A program made the position numbers and the translations under genes. Below are positions 46,138 to 58,410 of a stretch of DNA of 64,000 nucleotides, one piece after another (within the stretch, counting starts at the first letter, position 1; each line of letters begins with the position of its first letter). The stretch comes from Eptesicus fuscus (Eukaryota; Chordata; Mammalia; Chiroptera; Vespertilionidae): the NCBI RefSeq assembly GCF_027574615.1, contig NC_072482.1, positions 71,554,325 to 71,618,324 on the forward strand. Direction: 5' to 3'. The notes under the pieces are model-generated. The model was not told the DNA's origin. It did not search any database and saw nothing but the letters and a program-made list of their open reading frames with translations.

Positions 46138-46517
46138 TCCTACCTAATAATAGACAAATATGCAAATTGACCACACCTTTGCTATGCCCAAGCCACGCCC
46201 ACCAACCATGCCCACCAGCCAATCAGGCCGAGTATGCAAATTACCCCAACAAAGATGGTGGCTAATTTGCATATCAAGACAGCTTAGAAAGAAGCCAAGA
46301 GATGCTGAAGGGAGCAAAGCTGTGGAGAAGCAAGCAAGGGGGGGGTGGGGGGGGAGGAGAAGGGAGGAGCAGAGGCGGGGCCGGGGGAGAAGGAAGGAGA
46401 GCGGGGGCGGGCTGGCGGAGAAGGCAGGCCCGGGGACAAGGGAGGAGTGGAGGCGGGGCAGGGTAGAGTGCAGCAGGAAACCCTATTGCAGGATTTTTCC
46501 TGCAACGGGAACGCTAG
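46138..46517 (+). mobile_element. HeliBat-type Helitron of a second subfamily, 380 bp, nested in L1
   Basis: It starts TCCTACCTAATAATAGAC at 46138 after A and ends GCAACGGGAACGCTAG (CTAG 46514-46517) followed by T, inside the L1 tail. The 3' hairpin is TTGCAGGA / TCCTGCAA (46486-46505), quite different from the GTGCACGAATTTCGTGCAC type, so this is another subfamily. The first 140 bp hold three ATGCAAAT octamers, two of them in a perfect 11-bp inverted repeat, and an AAGATGGTGGC motif. A purine- and G-rich segment fills 46330-46460. No coding capacity is seen. Confidence 0.9.
46233..46273. repeat. Inverted pair of ATGCAAAT octamers
   Basis: TATGCAAATTA at 46233-46243 and TAATTTGCATA at 46263-46273 are perfect inverted repeats, 19 bp apart, with AAGATGGTGGC between them. 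A third octamer is at 46160-46167. Confidence 0.9.
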
Positions 46518-46758
46518 TATTACATAAGTCTCCTTTTTCCCCATTGGCCTCTCTCCCCTGCTGCCCCCACCTCCCAGCACATGGTCTCACTCCATCCCCT
46601 CTGTGTCCATTGGTTGTGCTCATATGCATGCATACAAGTCTTTGGTTGATCTTTCACCCTTCCTCCCACCCTCCCCTGCCTTCCCACTGAGTTTTGATGG
46701 TCTGATCGATGCTTCTCTGTCTCTGGATCTGTTTTTGTTCATCAGTTTATGTTGTTCA

Positions 46759-48931
46759 TTATATTCCACAAATGTGTGAGATCATGTGATATTTATCTTT
46801 CTCTGACTGGCTTATTTCGCTTAGCATGATGCTTTCCAGTTCCATCCATGCTGCTGCAAATGGTAAGAATTCCTTCTTTTTTACAGCAGCGTAGTATTCA
46901 ATCGTGTAGATGTACCACAGTTTTCTAATCCACTCATCTGCTGATGGGCACTTAGGCTGTTTCCAAATCTTAGCTATTTTAAACTGTGCTACTATGAACA
47001 TAGAGGTGCATATATCCTTTCTGATTGTGTTTCTGTTTTCTTGGGATATATTCCTAGAAGTGGGATCACTGGGTCAAATGGGAGTTCCATTTTTAGTTTT
47101 TTGAGGAAACTCCATACTGTTCTCCACAGTGGATGCACCCATCTGCATTCCCACCAGCAGTGCAAGAGTTTTCCATTTTCTCCACATCCTCTCCAGCACT
47201 TGTCGTTTGTTGATTTGTTGATGATAGCCATTCTGACAGGTATGAGATGCTACCTCATTGTTGTTTTGATTTGCATCTCTCAGATGATTAGTGACTTTGA
47301 GCATGTCTTCATATGTCTCTCGGCCTTCTGTATCTCCTCTTTCAAAAAGTGTTTCCTTAGGTCCTTTGCCCATTTTTTTATTGGATTGTTGATCTTCCTT
47401 TTGTTAAGTTTTATGAGTTCCCTATAAATTTTGGAGATTAAACCCTTATCAGAGAGAACATTAGCAAATATGTTCTTTCATGCAGTGGGCTTTCTTGTTG
47501 TTTTGTTGATTGTTTCTTTTGCTGTGCAGAAGCTTCTTATTTGATTAAGTCCCATTTGTTTATTTTCTTCTTAGTTCCCATTGCCCTAGGATCTGTATTA
47601 GTAAAGGTATTGCTATGACAAATGTCTGCTATTTTGCTGCCTATGGCTTCTTCTAAGATTTTTATAGTTTCCCATCTTACATTTAAGTCCTTTATCCATT
47701 TTGAGTTTATTTTTGTGTATGGTGTAAGTTGGTGATCTACTTTCATTTTTTTTGCATGTATCTGTCCAATTTACCGAACCCCATTTATTAAAGAGACTGT
47801 CTTGACTCTATTGTATGCTCTTGCCTTCTTTGTCAAATATTAATTGAGCATAGTAGTTTGGGCTGATTTCTGGGTTTTCTGTTCTGTTCCATTGGTCTAT
47901 ATGTCTGTTCTTGTACCAGTATCAGGCAGTTTTGAGATAGTGCCTTTGTAGTATAGCTTGATATCTGGTATTGTGATCCCTCCAACTTTGTCCTTCTTTC
48001 TCAAGATTGCTGCAGCTATTCTTGGTCTTTTTTTATTCCAGATGAATTTTTGGAGAGTTTGTTCTAGGTCTTTAAAGTATGTCATTGGTATTTAATGGGG
48101 ATTGCATTTAATCTATAGATTGCTTTGGGTAGTATGGACATTTTAATGATGTTGGTTCTACCAATCCATGAACATGGTATGTTCTTCCATTTGTTTATGT
48201 CTTCCTCTATCTCTTTTTCAGCGTCCTGTAATTTTCTGAATACAGTTCCTTTACCTCCTTGGTTAAATTTATTCCTAGGTATCTTAATTTTTTCATTGCA
48301 ATGGTAAATGGGATTTTTTTTTAGTTTCTCTTTCTGTGAGTTCATTATTGGTATATAAAAAAGCCATAGATTTCTGGGTGTTAATTTTGTATCTTGCTAC
48401 TTGCCAAATTCATTTATTAATCCTAGTAGTTTTTAGATGAGTCTTTAGGGTTTTCTGTGTACAATATCATGTCATCTGCAAATAATGACAGTTTTACTTC
48501 TTTTCCAATTTGGAAGCCTTTTATTTCTTATTCTTGTCTGATCACTATGGCTAGCACTTCTAGTACTCTTTCAAAGACGAGTGGTGAAAAGTGGGTATCA
48601 CTGTCTTGTTCCTGTTCTTAGGCAAATGGTTTTAGTGTTTGCCCATTGAGTATGATGTTGGCTGTAGGTTGTTCATATAAGACTTTTATTATGTTGAGAT
48701 ATGATCCCTCAATTCCCACTTTGCTGAGAGTTTTTATCAGGAAAGGGTGTTGGATTTTGTCAAATGCCTTTTCTGCATTAATTGATATGATTATGTGATT
48801 TTTGTCTCTCACTTTGTTTATGTGATGTATCACATTTATTGATTTGCAGATATTGCACCAGCCTTGAATCCCTGGAATAAATCCTACTCAGTCATGGTGT
48901 ATGATTTTTCTCATGTAATGCTGTATCCGAT
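46759..48931 (-). pseudogene. L1 ORF2 remnant (reverse transcriptase to C-terminus), broken
   Basis: Minus-strand frames tile the C-terminal half of L1 ORF2 in order. 48618-48833 has AEKAFDKIQHPF (reverse transcriptase palm region). 48082-48345 has KWKNIPCSWIGRTNIIKM. 47897-48085 has QKFIWNKKRPRIA. 47537-47746 has TPYTKINSKWIKDLNV. 46992-47373 covers the cysteine-rich CWRGCGENGKLLHCWWEC segment. 46759-47001 ends at the normal C-terminus with EYYAAVKKKEF. Frame changes and stops separate them. The endonuclease and the first part of the reverse transcriptase are missing. Confidence 0.92.
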
Positions 48932-48947
48932 TGAAAAGTATAATCTT

Positions 48948-49689
48948 AATATCCCTGCCTGTGTGGTGAAGGCGAAAGGAAGTCAAATTGACATAATCTA
49001 GAAAATTTGCCAAGTCATCCACTCAATGAAAAGTGCAGAAATATATAATCACTCTCATAGAGAAGACTGAAAGCCTATTTCTACCCATCCAGGAGTACAT
49101 ACAAGTCCCAGATTTGGGCACAGGAGTGGGGGGAAGACCCGTACACTTACTAATCTGAGGAGAGTTCTTTTCTACCAGTCATAAATCATCTGAGCTGGCC
49201 TTATTAACTCATGTGGTAGATAGCTCAATGACTAATAAAGACTAACAGTCATACAATCCCACAAAAAAGAAATGTGTATTTTTAAGGAAGACATTACATG
49301 TTTGACCCTTGTTCAGCTATAAGACAACTGGGAGATTAGTCATGAAAAAAAAATTTTAAATGTGACATCTATTTTTCTAGTCTCTTTTGATTTCCATTGA
49401 AAGAAGCAACCCCTAAGTCATTAGTCACATGCTACCCTTTATTTAACAAGCACACTGAATCATCTGACATCCATTGCTGTCTTTTTCCTTTTTAAGTATG
49501 CATTGTTAATTAGATTTTTACACTATAATTACTCATAAAATCTTTAAGGGCAAATACTTGTCCCCATGTACCTTTGTATGGTAATACCTCTCCACTGTTT
49601 TTCATAGCATGGTGTGTATGCTATGGAATATTAATCGTAGCATTCATCACACTGAAATAATTGAACTGCTTGCCTGCCTCCCCTCTGCA
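48948..49689. other. Unrecognised DNA, no gene seen
   Basis: No recognised repeat or coding frame. Confidence 0.4.
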
Positions 49690-49900
49690 GGCTATATATC
49701 CATTGAGGGCAATAATCACGTTCTATTCGATATTATATCCCAGAGCATACTACTTTTCTGTCTTTCCAGAGAACCTAAAATAGTGCCTTCAATAATTACT
49801 CATTCACTTATTAATTCAACAGTATATGTGTTCACCACATGCAGGCAGCTGGGAATATAGTCCCTGCCCTCAGAATGCTCACAATAAGTAATCTCTTCTC
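49690..49900 (+). mobile_element. L2-type 3' end fragment
   Basis: CTATATATCCATTGAGGGC, AATAATCACGTTCTATTCG, AACCTAAAATAGTGCCTTC, then AATTACTCATTCACTTATTAA resemble an L2 3' end. This is followed by GAATATAGTCCCTGCCCTCAG, an associated old repeat. Confidence 0.5.
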
Positions 49901-50349
49901 AAACAGACAGAAGGGGTCCTACCCCAGGTCATCTGGAGAAGGGGAGGGGGGAACTGATGAAAGTTGAGAAAAATCTATGTAAAGGTGGTGATATTAGACT
50001 CTTCTCTAGGATAAATAAGTAGGAATTTCCCAGTGGGAAACAGGTGAGCAATTGATATCAAGGGGGTTTAATGGGTACTAGGCACTCAATAAGTAATCGT
50101 CTTCTTGTTCTGGAAAAACTAGTACTGACTTGAAATTAGTGACCTCTCAACCCTAAGATTCTATGGGTCTCTGACTTTTTTAAGCCATGAGAGGCCTACT
50201 TATTAAGTTAATGCTTCAGGCTTTCTTTTCACCCTGGAAAACAGAACAAAAAAAACGGACTGCTTTTTAAGAAAAGGGAGAAAAAAGAAATCTGAGGCTT
50301 GATGTTTACATGTCTATTCTAAAAGTAATTTACACTTATTTTGGCATAT
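49901..50349. other. Unrecognised DNA, no gene seen
   Basis: No recognised repeat or coding frame. Confidence 0.4.
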
Positions 50350-52200
50350 TTGGAAAATGAAGAAAAATGAAAGGAAGAAAATAATCACTCATCCCACCAC
50401 TGAGAGTCAACCATCGTTAATGAAATGGTGCAGTTCTTGCCAGTCATTTTTTTTTTTTGCAAAACTTTTAGTTTATTGTTTTGTTTGACATAGTTGTAAT
50501 CATATGAATAGTTCATATTTAAAAACTTAAACCCATAGTTCTACATGGCACATGGCACATGGCACCATGTGCTGAATTAAAAAATGATAGCACGTTATTA
50601 ATGCTTTAGGAGTTGTTTGTTTTTTTTTTTCATTGAAAACCAAAAATAAGCTTTTATATTAACATTATAACCAAGAATTATTTAGTTATCATTTTTATTG
50701 GTTCCATATCTCACGGAGATTTAATAAAATTCACATATTTTAATCAATAATTCTGTTAGATATTTAGGTTACATCCATGATTTCAGTGTTCAATAATTCT
50801 GCAATGAACTTGCTTGTATACAATGATATTTTCCCTATATTTTATTTAGTTTTGTTTTTCTTAATCCTTTCACCTTTTTCACCTAGCTCTGCAACCTCTC
50901 ACTCTTCTCCCTGGCAGCCATCAGCCTGTTATCTATCTATGAGTCTGTACCTATTTTATTTGTTAGCTTATTTGGTTCATTAGATTCCACATGTGTGAAA
51001 TCATGTGGTACTTGTCTTTCTATGACTGGTTTATTTCACTTAGCATAATGCTTTCTCCTGGTCCATCCATGTTGTCTCAAAGGGTAATATTTCCTTCTTT
51101 TTTTATGGCTGAGTGTAAATGTACCACAGCATTTTTATCTACTCATCTACTGATAGACACTGGCAGCTTCAAAATCTTGGCTGTTTTAAATAATGCTGCA
51201 ATGAACATAGGGGTGCATATATTATTTCAAATTAGTGTTTCGGGTTCCTTTGGCAATATTCCCAAAGTGGAATCACTGGGCCATAAGGAAGTTTTTTTTA
51301 ATTTTTTGAGGAAACTCCATACTGTTTTCCACAGTGGTTGCCCAATCTACATTCCCATCAACAGTGCACAAGAATTCTCTTTTCTTCACATCCTTGACAA
51401 CCCCTGTTTTTTTATTTATTGTGACAAGTGTGAAGTGTTATCTCATTGTTTTAATTTGCATCTCTCTAATAATTAGTGACACTGAGCGTCTTTTCATATG
51501 TATATTGACCATCTGTATGTCCTCTTTAGTTCAGGTCTTTTGCCTATTTTTTTTAATTGGAGTGTTTGTTTTTTTGGTGTTGAGTTTTATGAGTTCTGTA
51601 TAAATTCTGGATATATCTGATAACCCCTTATCAGATATGCCATTGGCAAATATGTTCTCCCATTCAGTGAGCTGTCTTTTCATTTTGTTGATGGTTTCCT
51701 TTGCTGTGCAAAAACTTTTTAGTTTGATGTAGTCCCATTTGTTTATGTTTCTTTTGTTTTCTTCGCCCAAGGCAATATATCAGAAAATAAATATTGCTAT
51801 AAGAATTGTCTCAGATTTTACTGCCTGTGTTTTCTTCTAGAATGTTTATGGGTCCAAGTCTAACATTTAAATTTTAATCTATTTTGAGTTTATTCTTCTG
51901 TATGGTATAAGAAGGTGGGTCTCTACATTTTGGATTATATTTTAGTATTCAGTCTTGGAATGAATGGATCAAAGGGAATGAAGTTATTAATGCTCTTAAT
52001 ACATATTGCTAAATTGTTTTTGGAAAAGGTAATACCAATTTTTACTCCTAACAACCATGAGAGTATTTTATGACTGTTATTGGCACTGACTATATTACAT
52101 AAATCTTTAATTTGATAGATTTGTAAAAGTTGTTCAAATTTGCACCTATTGGATTACTATGAAGTTGAACATTTTCCCCTTTGTCACTTGGTTGTATTTA
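50350..52200 (-). mobile_element. Old L1 tail split by a younger L1
   Basis: 50350-50855 reads as old L1 3' sequence in reverse complement (AATCACTCATCCCACCAC, TGCAGTTCTTGCCAGTC, AATAATTCTGCAATGAAC). 51945-52200 continues old L1 text (TTGCTAAATTGTTTTTGG, TATGAAGTTGAACATTTTCC). The two halves flank a better preserved L1 at 50856-51944, consistent with a nested insertion. Confidence 0.55.
50856..51944 (-). mobile_element. 5'-truncated L1 of intermediate age, nested in an older L1
   Basis: From left: a T-rich tail, L1 3' untranslated text (CAGCCATCAGCCTGTTATC), and the ORF2 C-terminal region (TGAACATAGGGGTGCATAT, GGAATCACTGGGCCATAAGG, TTTGCATCTCTCTAATAATT). The minus-strand frame at 51531-51770 contains KLKSFCTAKETINKMKRQ. 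It is more diverged than the L1 at 46110 and carries many stops. A clear target duplication was not found. Confidence 0.8.
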
Positions 52201-53129
52201 TTTTGGGGATCTAAGGCTGGATAGACATTATGTCAAAAATCAGTAGCTCAGATCATACATATCCAGAACAGCAAGAAGGCTTCTGGGATTCTGCCAACTG
52301 CCACATCACCACTCGTTGTGAAAGCTAAAATAATCTCCTTGACCACACATTTACAGTAAGGATATTTCTTAGAGCTCACACCATGTTTTGAAAGTACTCA
52401 CGGCCATGTATCCCAGGCTTGGGCTCATGTGTATTCAAACCTGTTTCCTAGACTTCCACTTCCATAAGAGTCACCTCTGTATATTTTTAAATAGGTGTTT
52501 TTCCTGCTAGATTCCATGTTCCATGAAACCCAGAACTTGGCAATCTTATTCCCTGTTGTGTCCCTACTGCACACTGCACAACCTGGGAGACAGCAGACTT
52601 CCTCTATTCATCAAACTTGGTGTCAATGTGAAAAAAATCAGCAATACGAGGAGCATCTCCAGGCAGGCTGATGCCCTGAGTTCCTCCCCCCGCCCCCAGA
52701 CATACCCTACAATCAAGTGTTCACTACTCAGAGTACTTTGTCCTTCCTAGAAGAGGTGTTTGGGCACATTGAATGCCCGCCTCTCTTTATCTGTAAGTTT
52801 AGCTTGACCTTCCTAATCATTAGGCAAAAAGCAATCATCTCTGTGCTGCTGCTCAGGACATGAGCTAATCAGCAAACAGAAATTCCTCCTGCCAGTGTGT
52901 GCTGTGAATAGTATAGACTTTCATTTGACTTCCTGAGTTTTGTCTAGTTGTGATACATCTTAGTTTATATCCTAACTTCTTAAAAATTCATATACAGTAT
53001 AAGATTTTTATCTCAGAGCTCTATAAGATATACTACTTGGAGAAAATTAGTTGTGGCAAAAGAATCTATTTGCAGTTTCAATAAACAATGTCTCACTCTG
53101 TGCTTTTCTGGTGGGCTGCTCACAAAATG
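52201..53129. other. Unrecognised DNA, no gene seen
   Basis: No recognised repeat or coding frame. Confidence 0.4.
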
Positions 53130-53370
53130 ACTTCTTGGGAAAATTTATTCTATCAAACTGTTCATATGTCTTAATAATTCAACTAACATTTACTCAGCTT
53201 TTGTGCATAACTTTCAATGTGCTAGTTCCTCTCACATGCTCTTCAATTACTACAAAACCATATTAGGTAAATGTTATTTTTCCCATTTATTTTAGATGTG
53301 GTTAAGTGACTTACCCAACCTCATCCACTTAGATAGCATCCAAGACAGAGAACATAATCCCAGCTCTCCC
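53130..53370 (-). mobile_element. MIR SINE
   Basis: Reverse-complement MIR order: TTTACTCAGCTTTTGTGC, TAGGTAAATGTTATTTTTCCC, GTTAAGTGACTTACCCAACC, CATAATCCCAGCTCTCCC. Confidence 0.7.
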
Positions 53371-54481
53371 AGTCCTTAGTCCACTTAGGAGTTCAATACA
53401 TTTGTTTATATTAATAAAGGCAATGGTTTCAGGTTTCCTCACCCAGCTGCTGAAATTTCTAGCTCCCCACTCTGAAATAAAAGTGATGCCCCAGAAAGAC
53501 CACTATGCTCCAAGTATGATCTGGCCAGATGTAGCCCCTCCCCCCTCTTCTTTCCCCTTGCAGCTCTCTATTATACCATCTAAATTCAAATGACATGTCT
53601 AGCAGCCACATTGCACTTCTCACTCACACCGAGCATCTAATGAGCACACTGCTGCGAAGCAGGTATGAACCAAAGTTCCCAATTAATATTTATTCACTCT
53701 AACCATGAATGGAGACACCTGAAAACACATATATTATTTTCAGGGGGAATTTACACACAGAGCGATCTTTTCCTTTTAAAAAATTATATGAAAGACATTC
53801 TCTCTAAGGTCGAAAACACTTAAAAAGAAAGGGTGAGAAAGACAGAGTAGAATTGAATAACACCTGAAGCTTGTAGAAGCTTCGAGTCCTGGCTCCACTG
53901 ACAGATTAAACAATGAACAACTTGTTTGTGCACCGTCTTGGCAAAAACACACAGTTGGGGAAGGCATGACTCAGAGAACAAGGAACAGGACATGCAACAG
54001 TTATTTAGGCAGATCCACCCCAGGCAAGCAGATGAGCATCCAAGTCACTAGGATTTCGTCAATAATGTGGAACGAAGAGGTATATTAGGATGAGGCCACT
54101 ATATAAAAGAAAATATGCACAAATTCAGTGACAAAATCAGTCACCTCCTCCTTTATCAGAGTCTCTGAGTCCCTGACTAAGCTGTCATAGAAGGGGAGAC
54201 ACCAGTGGTGTGCCTGTGGCTCTGTCTTTCACATGATCTTAAAATGTCTCCATTTAAAAAAATGAATGAGACACTAAAGTAATGTGAATATTAAAATATT
54301 TGTGAGATTACATCATAAAAAATGAAACTGCTAACAGGATTCTTTGTGAAGAATTTTTGTTTTGATCAAAATGGTCCTGCCTTTTTCCCTAAAGTCTATA
54401 GCTGCATTCAAGGTTACAGTGCTGCCCTAGTTCTGCTAAAAACTATGTAAAAAACAATTATGTAAAAATAAATAAATAAAT
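53371..54481. other. Unrecognised DNA, no gene seen
   Basis: No coding evidence. It ends in an (AAAT)n run (54463-54482) that borders the L1 integration site. Confidence 0.4.
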
Positions 54482-54549
54482 AAAACAGGCTTGGGTAGTT
54501 TCACCTCCAGCCAGGGTGCCCTCAGACACAATACAATCATATTAGGGGT

Positions 54550-57500
54550 CTTGAATACCCCACTGACATCACTGGATAAATCCTCTAAACAAAAAATCAG
54601 CAAAGAAACAGCAATCCCAATTGACTCACTTAGATCAGATGGACTTAATTGACATTTTCAGAACATTTCACACCAAAGCCACGGAATTTATAATTTTCTC
54701 AAGTGCACATGGGACATTTTCAAAGATAGACCACATAGTGGGTCACAGGCAAAGTCTCTCCAAATTCAAAAAGATTGAAATCATATCAAGCATCTTCTCA
54801 GACCACAATGGCATAATATTAGAAATCAACTACAATAAAAAAAAATTCAAACACTTGGAAGCTGAATAGCATATTATTAAACAATGATTGGGTTACCAAA
54901 GAGATCAAAGAAGAAATTAAAAACATCCAGGAAATGAATGACAATGAAAACACAACAATCCAAAACCTATGGGACACAATGAAAGCAGTCCTGAGAGGGA
55001 AGTTTATAGCTCTACAGGCCTTCCTCAAAAAAAAACAAGAAAAAAATTGTAATAAATCATCTAACTCTACAACTTAAAAAAATAGAAAGAGAGCAACAAG
55101 AAAAGCCCAGAGTGAGCAGAAGGAAGGAGATATTAAAGATCAGAGCAGAAATAAAGGACACAGAAACAAAAAATAAATAAATAAAAATGATACAAAAGAT
55201 CAATGAAACCAAGAGCTGGTTCTTTGAAAGTATAAAAGAGATTGATGAACCTCTAGCCAGGCTCACCAAGAAGCAAAGAGAGAGGACGCACATAAACAAA
55301 ATCATAAATGAAAGAGGCAAAATAACAACAAACCCTACAGAAATTAAAGGATTGTAAAAAAAATACTATTAACAACTCTATTCCAACAAACTAGACATCC
55401 TAGAGGAGATGGACATATTCCTAGGAAAATACAACCTTCCCAAACTCAATCAGGAAGAATCTAAAAATCTCAATAGGCTGATAACTATGGAGGAAACTGA
55501 AGCAGTCATCAAAAAACTTCCAGCAAACAAAAGCCCGGGGCCAGACGGCTTCACAGGGGAGTTTTACCAAACATTCAAAGAAGAACTAAAACCTAAACTC
55601 CTCAGACTATTGCAAAAATTCAAGAGGAAGGAACACTTCCAAGCTCATTCTATAAAGCCAGCATTACCTTAATACCAAAACCAGATAAAGACAATACAAT
55701 GAAAGAGAATTATAGACCAATATCCCTCATGAACATAGATGCCGAAATCTAAAAAAAAATTCTAGCAAATCAGATCCAGCATCACATCAGAAAGATCATA
55801 CACCATAACCAAGTAGGATTTATACCGGGGATGCAAGGATGGTACAATATCTGCAAATCAATAAACATGATACATCACATAAACAAATTGAGAGATAAAA
55901 ATCATATAGTTATATCAATTGATGCAGAAAAGCATTTGACAAAATCCAGCACCCTTTCTTGATATTACTCAGAAAGTGGGAATAGAGGGATCATACCTCA
56001 ACATAATAAAAGTCTTATATGACAAACCTACAGCCAACATCATACTCAATGGGCAAAAACTAAAACCATTTCCCCTAAGAACAGGAATAAAACATGGATG
56101 CCCACTTTCATCACTCCTGTTCGACATAGTACTGAAAGTACTAGCAATAGTAATCAGACAAGAAGAAGAAGTAAAAGGTATCCAAATTGGAAAAGGAGAA
56201 TTAAAACTGTCATTATTCTCAGATGACATGATACTGTACATAAAAAACCCTAAAGACTCATTCAAAAAACTTATTAGACTTAATAAATGATTCAGCAATG
56301 TAGCAGGATACAAAATTAACACCCAGAAATCTATGGCATTTTATATACCAACTAGAGGCCCAGTGCGTGAATTCGTGCATCAACGGGGTCCCTTGGCCTA
56401 GCCTGTGGGATAGGGCTGAAACCATCTCTCTGACATCCCCCAAGGAGTCCCCGATTGCAAGAGGGTGCAGGCCAGGCCGAGAGACCCCACTGGTGCATGA
56501 TCAGGGTTGGGGAGGGATGCGGGAGGTTGGCCAGCCAGAGAGGGACTACAGGAGGGCTCCAGGGTATGTCTGGCCCATCTCGCTCAGTCCAGATTGGCCA
56601 GACCCTAGCAGCAAGCTAACCTACCAGTCAGAGCATCTGCCCCTGATGGTCAGAGCACCTCATAGCAACTGGTTGGCCAGTCAACTGTCTGCCCCCTGGT
56701 GGTCAGTGCTCATCATAGAAGTGGTTGAGCGGTCTTAGCATATCATTACCATATTACACTTTGATTGGTTGAATGGATGACCCGACAACCAGACACTTAG
56801 CATATTAGGCTTTTATTATATAGGATATTATATAGGATAGTGAACTTATAAAAAGAGAGATTAAAAAAAAAATTCCATTTACCATTGAATCAAAAAAATT
56901 AAGATACCTAGGAATAAACTTAACCAAGGAGATAAAAGACATATACTTGAAAAACTACAGGACACTGAAAAAAAGAGATAGATGAAGACATAAACAGATG
57001 GAAGAACATACCGTGTTCATAGATTGGTAGAATCAACATCATTAAAATGTCCATACTACCCAAAGCAATCTATAGATTCAATGCACTCCCCATTAAATTA
57101 CCAACAGTATATTTCACAGACTTAGAACAAACTCTCCAAAAATTCATCTGGAATAAAAAAAGACCCCAGATAGCTGCAGCAATCCTGAGAAAGAAGAACA
57201 AAGTAGGAGGATCTTAATACCAGATATCAAGCTATATTACAAAGCCACTGTTCTCAAAACTGCCTGGTACTGGCATAAGAACAGTCATATAGAACAATGG
57301 AATAGAATAGGGAATCCAGAAATTGACCCAAACCATTATACTCAATTAATATTTGACAAAGGAGGCAAGAGCATACAATAGAGTCAAGACAGTCTCTTCA
57401 ATAAATGGTGTTGGGAAAATTGGACAGATACATGCAAAAAAATGAAACTAGACCACCAACTTACACCATACACAAAAATAAACTCAAAATGGATAAAGGA

Positions 57501-58410
57501 CTTAAATGTAAGATGGGAAACCATAAAAATCTTAGAGGAATACACAGGCAGCAAAATCTCAGACATATGCTGAAGCAATATCTTCACAGATACATCTCCT
57601 AGGTCAATGGAAACTAAAAAGAAATTTAAAAAATGAGATTACATCAAAATAAAAAGCTTCTGCACAGCAAAAGAAACCATCAACAAAACAACAAGAAAGC
57701 CCACTGCATGAAAGAACATATTTGCCAATGTTATCTCCAATAAGCGTTTAATCTCCAAAATTTACAGGGAACTCATACAACTTACTAAAGGGAAGATAAA
57801 CAATCCAATCAAAAAATGGGTAACAGATAGATACTTTTCGATAGAAGGCCAAGAGACATATGAAAACATGCTCAAAGTCACTAATCGTCCAAAAGATATA
57901 AATCAAAATGACAATGAGGTACCATCTCATACCTGTCAGAATGGCCATCATCAGCAAATCAACAAATGACAAGTGCTGTCAAGGATGCAGAGAAAAAGGA
58001 ACCCTCTTTCACTGCTGGTGGGAATGAAGACTGGTGGGGTGCAGCCACTGTGGAGAACAGTATGGAGTTTCCTCAAAAAACTATAAATGGAACTGCCAGT
58101 TGACCCAGTGATCCCACTTCTTGAAATGTATCCCAAGAAACTAGAAACATCAATCAAAAAGGATATATGCACCACTATGTTCATAGCAGCACAATTTACA
58201 ATAGCTAAGATTTGGAAACAGCCTAAGTGCCCATCAGCAGATGAGTGGATTAAACAATAGTGGTATATCTATACAACGGAATACTACGCTGCTGTAAAAA
58301 GGAAGGAACTCCTACCATTTGCAACAGCATGGATGGACCTACAGAGCATTATGCTAAATGAAATAGAGAAAAATATATATCACATGATCTCACTCATTTT
58401 TGGAATATAA
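54550..58410 (+). pseudogene. L1 ORF2 remnant, broken and split by a Helitron
   Basis: Plus-strand frames follow ORF2 in order. 54621-54869 has HGTFSKIDHIVGH and SDHNG (C-terminal endonuclease motifs). 55409-55672 has NKSPGPDGFTGEFYQ (start of the reverse transcriptase). 55976-56290 has PTANIILNGQ, CPLSSLLFDIVL and FSDDMILYIKN, where the catalytic-core F-x-DD is kept with S in the variable position. After the Helitron, 57405-57602 and later frames cover the downstream region to the C-terminal stop at 58408-58410. Multiple stops and frameshifts make it dead, independent of the Helitron. Confidence 0.92.
56352..56825 (-). mobile_element. HeliBat-type Helitron nested in L1 ORF2, 474 bp
   Basis: On the minus strand it starts TCCTATATAATAAAAGCC at 56825 after A and ends in the hairpin and CTAG at 56352 followed by T (plus strand reads ACTAGAGGCCCAGTGCGTG). 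L1 text resumes on both sides. The last 12 bp at the 5' end, ATTATATAGGAT, are duplicated in tandem (56815-56826 and 56827-56838). Near the 3' side, 56431-56502 carries the subterminal boxes (GATTGCAAGAGGGTGCAGG, then GTGCATGATCA) in plus orientation, opposite to the element, as in the 150-bp derivative at 360-509. Confidence 0.9.

Larger units (their letters stand above)
46094..48947 (-). mobile_element. 5'-truncated L1 with target duplication, interrupted by a Helitron
   Basis: Between TGGAAAGTATAATCTT (46094-46109) and TGAAAAGTATAATCTT (48932-48947), a 16-bp duplication with one mismatch, lies an L1 in minus orientation. Its T-rich tail (46110-46137) is followed by the Helitron at 46138-46517, then the L1 3' untranslated region and ORF2 back to the reverse transcriptase region. 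L1 length without the Helitron is about 2.44 kb. Relatively few frame breaks and an almost intact duplication point to a younger copy than the L1 tails at 24310 or 50350. It cannot be active: the 5' end, ORF1 and most of ORF2 are missing. Confidence 0.93.
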
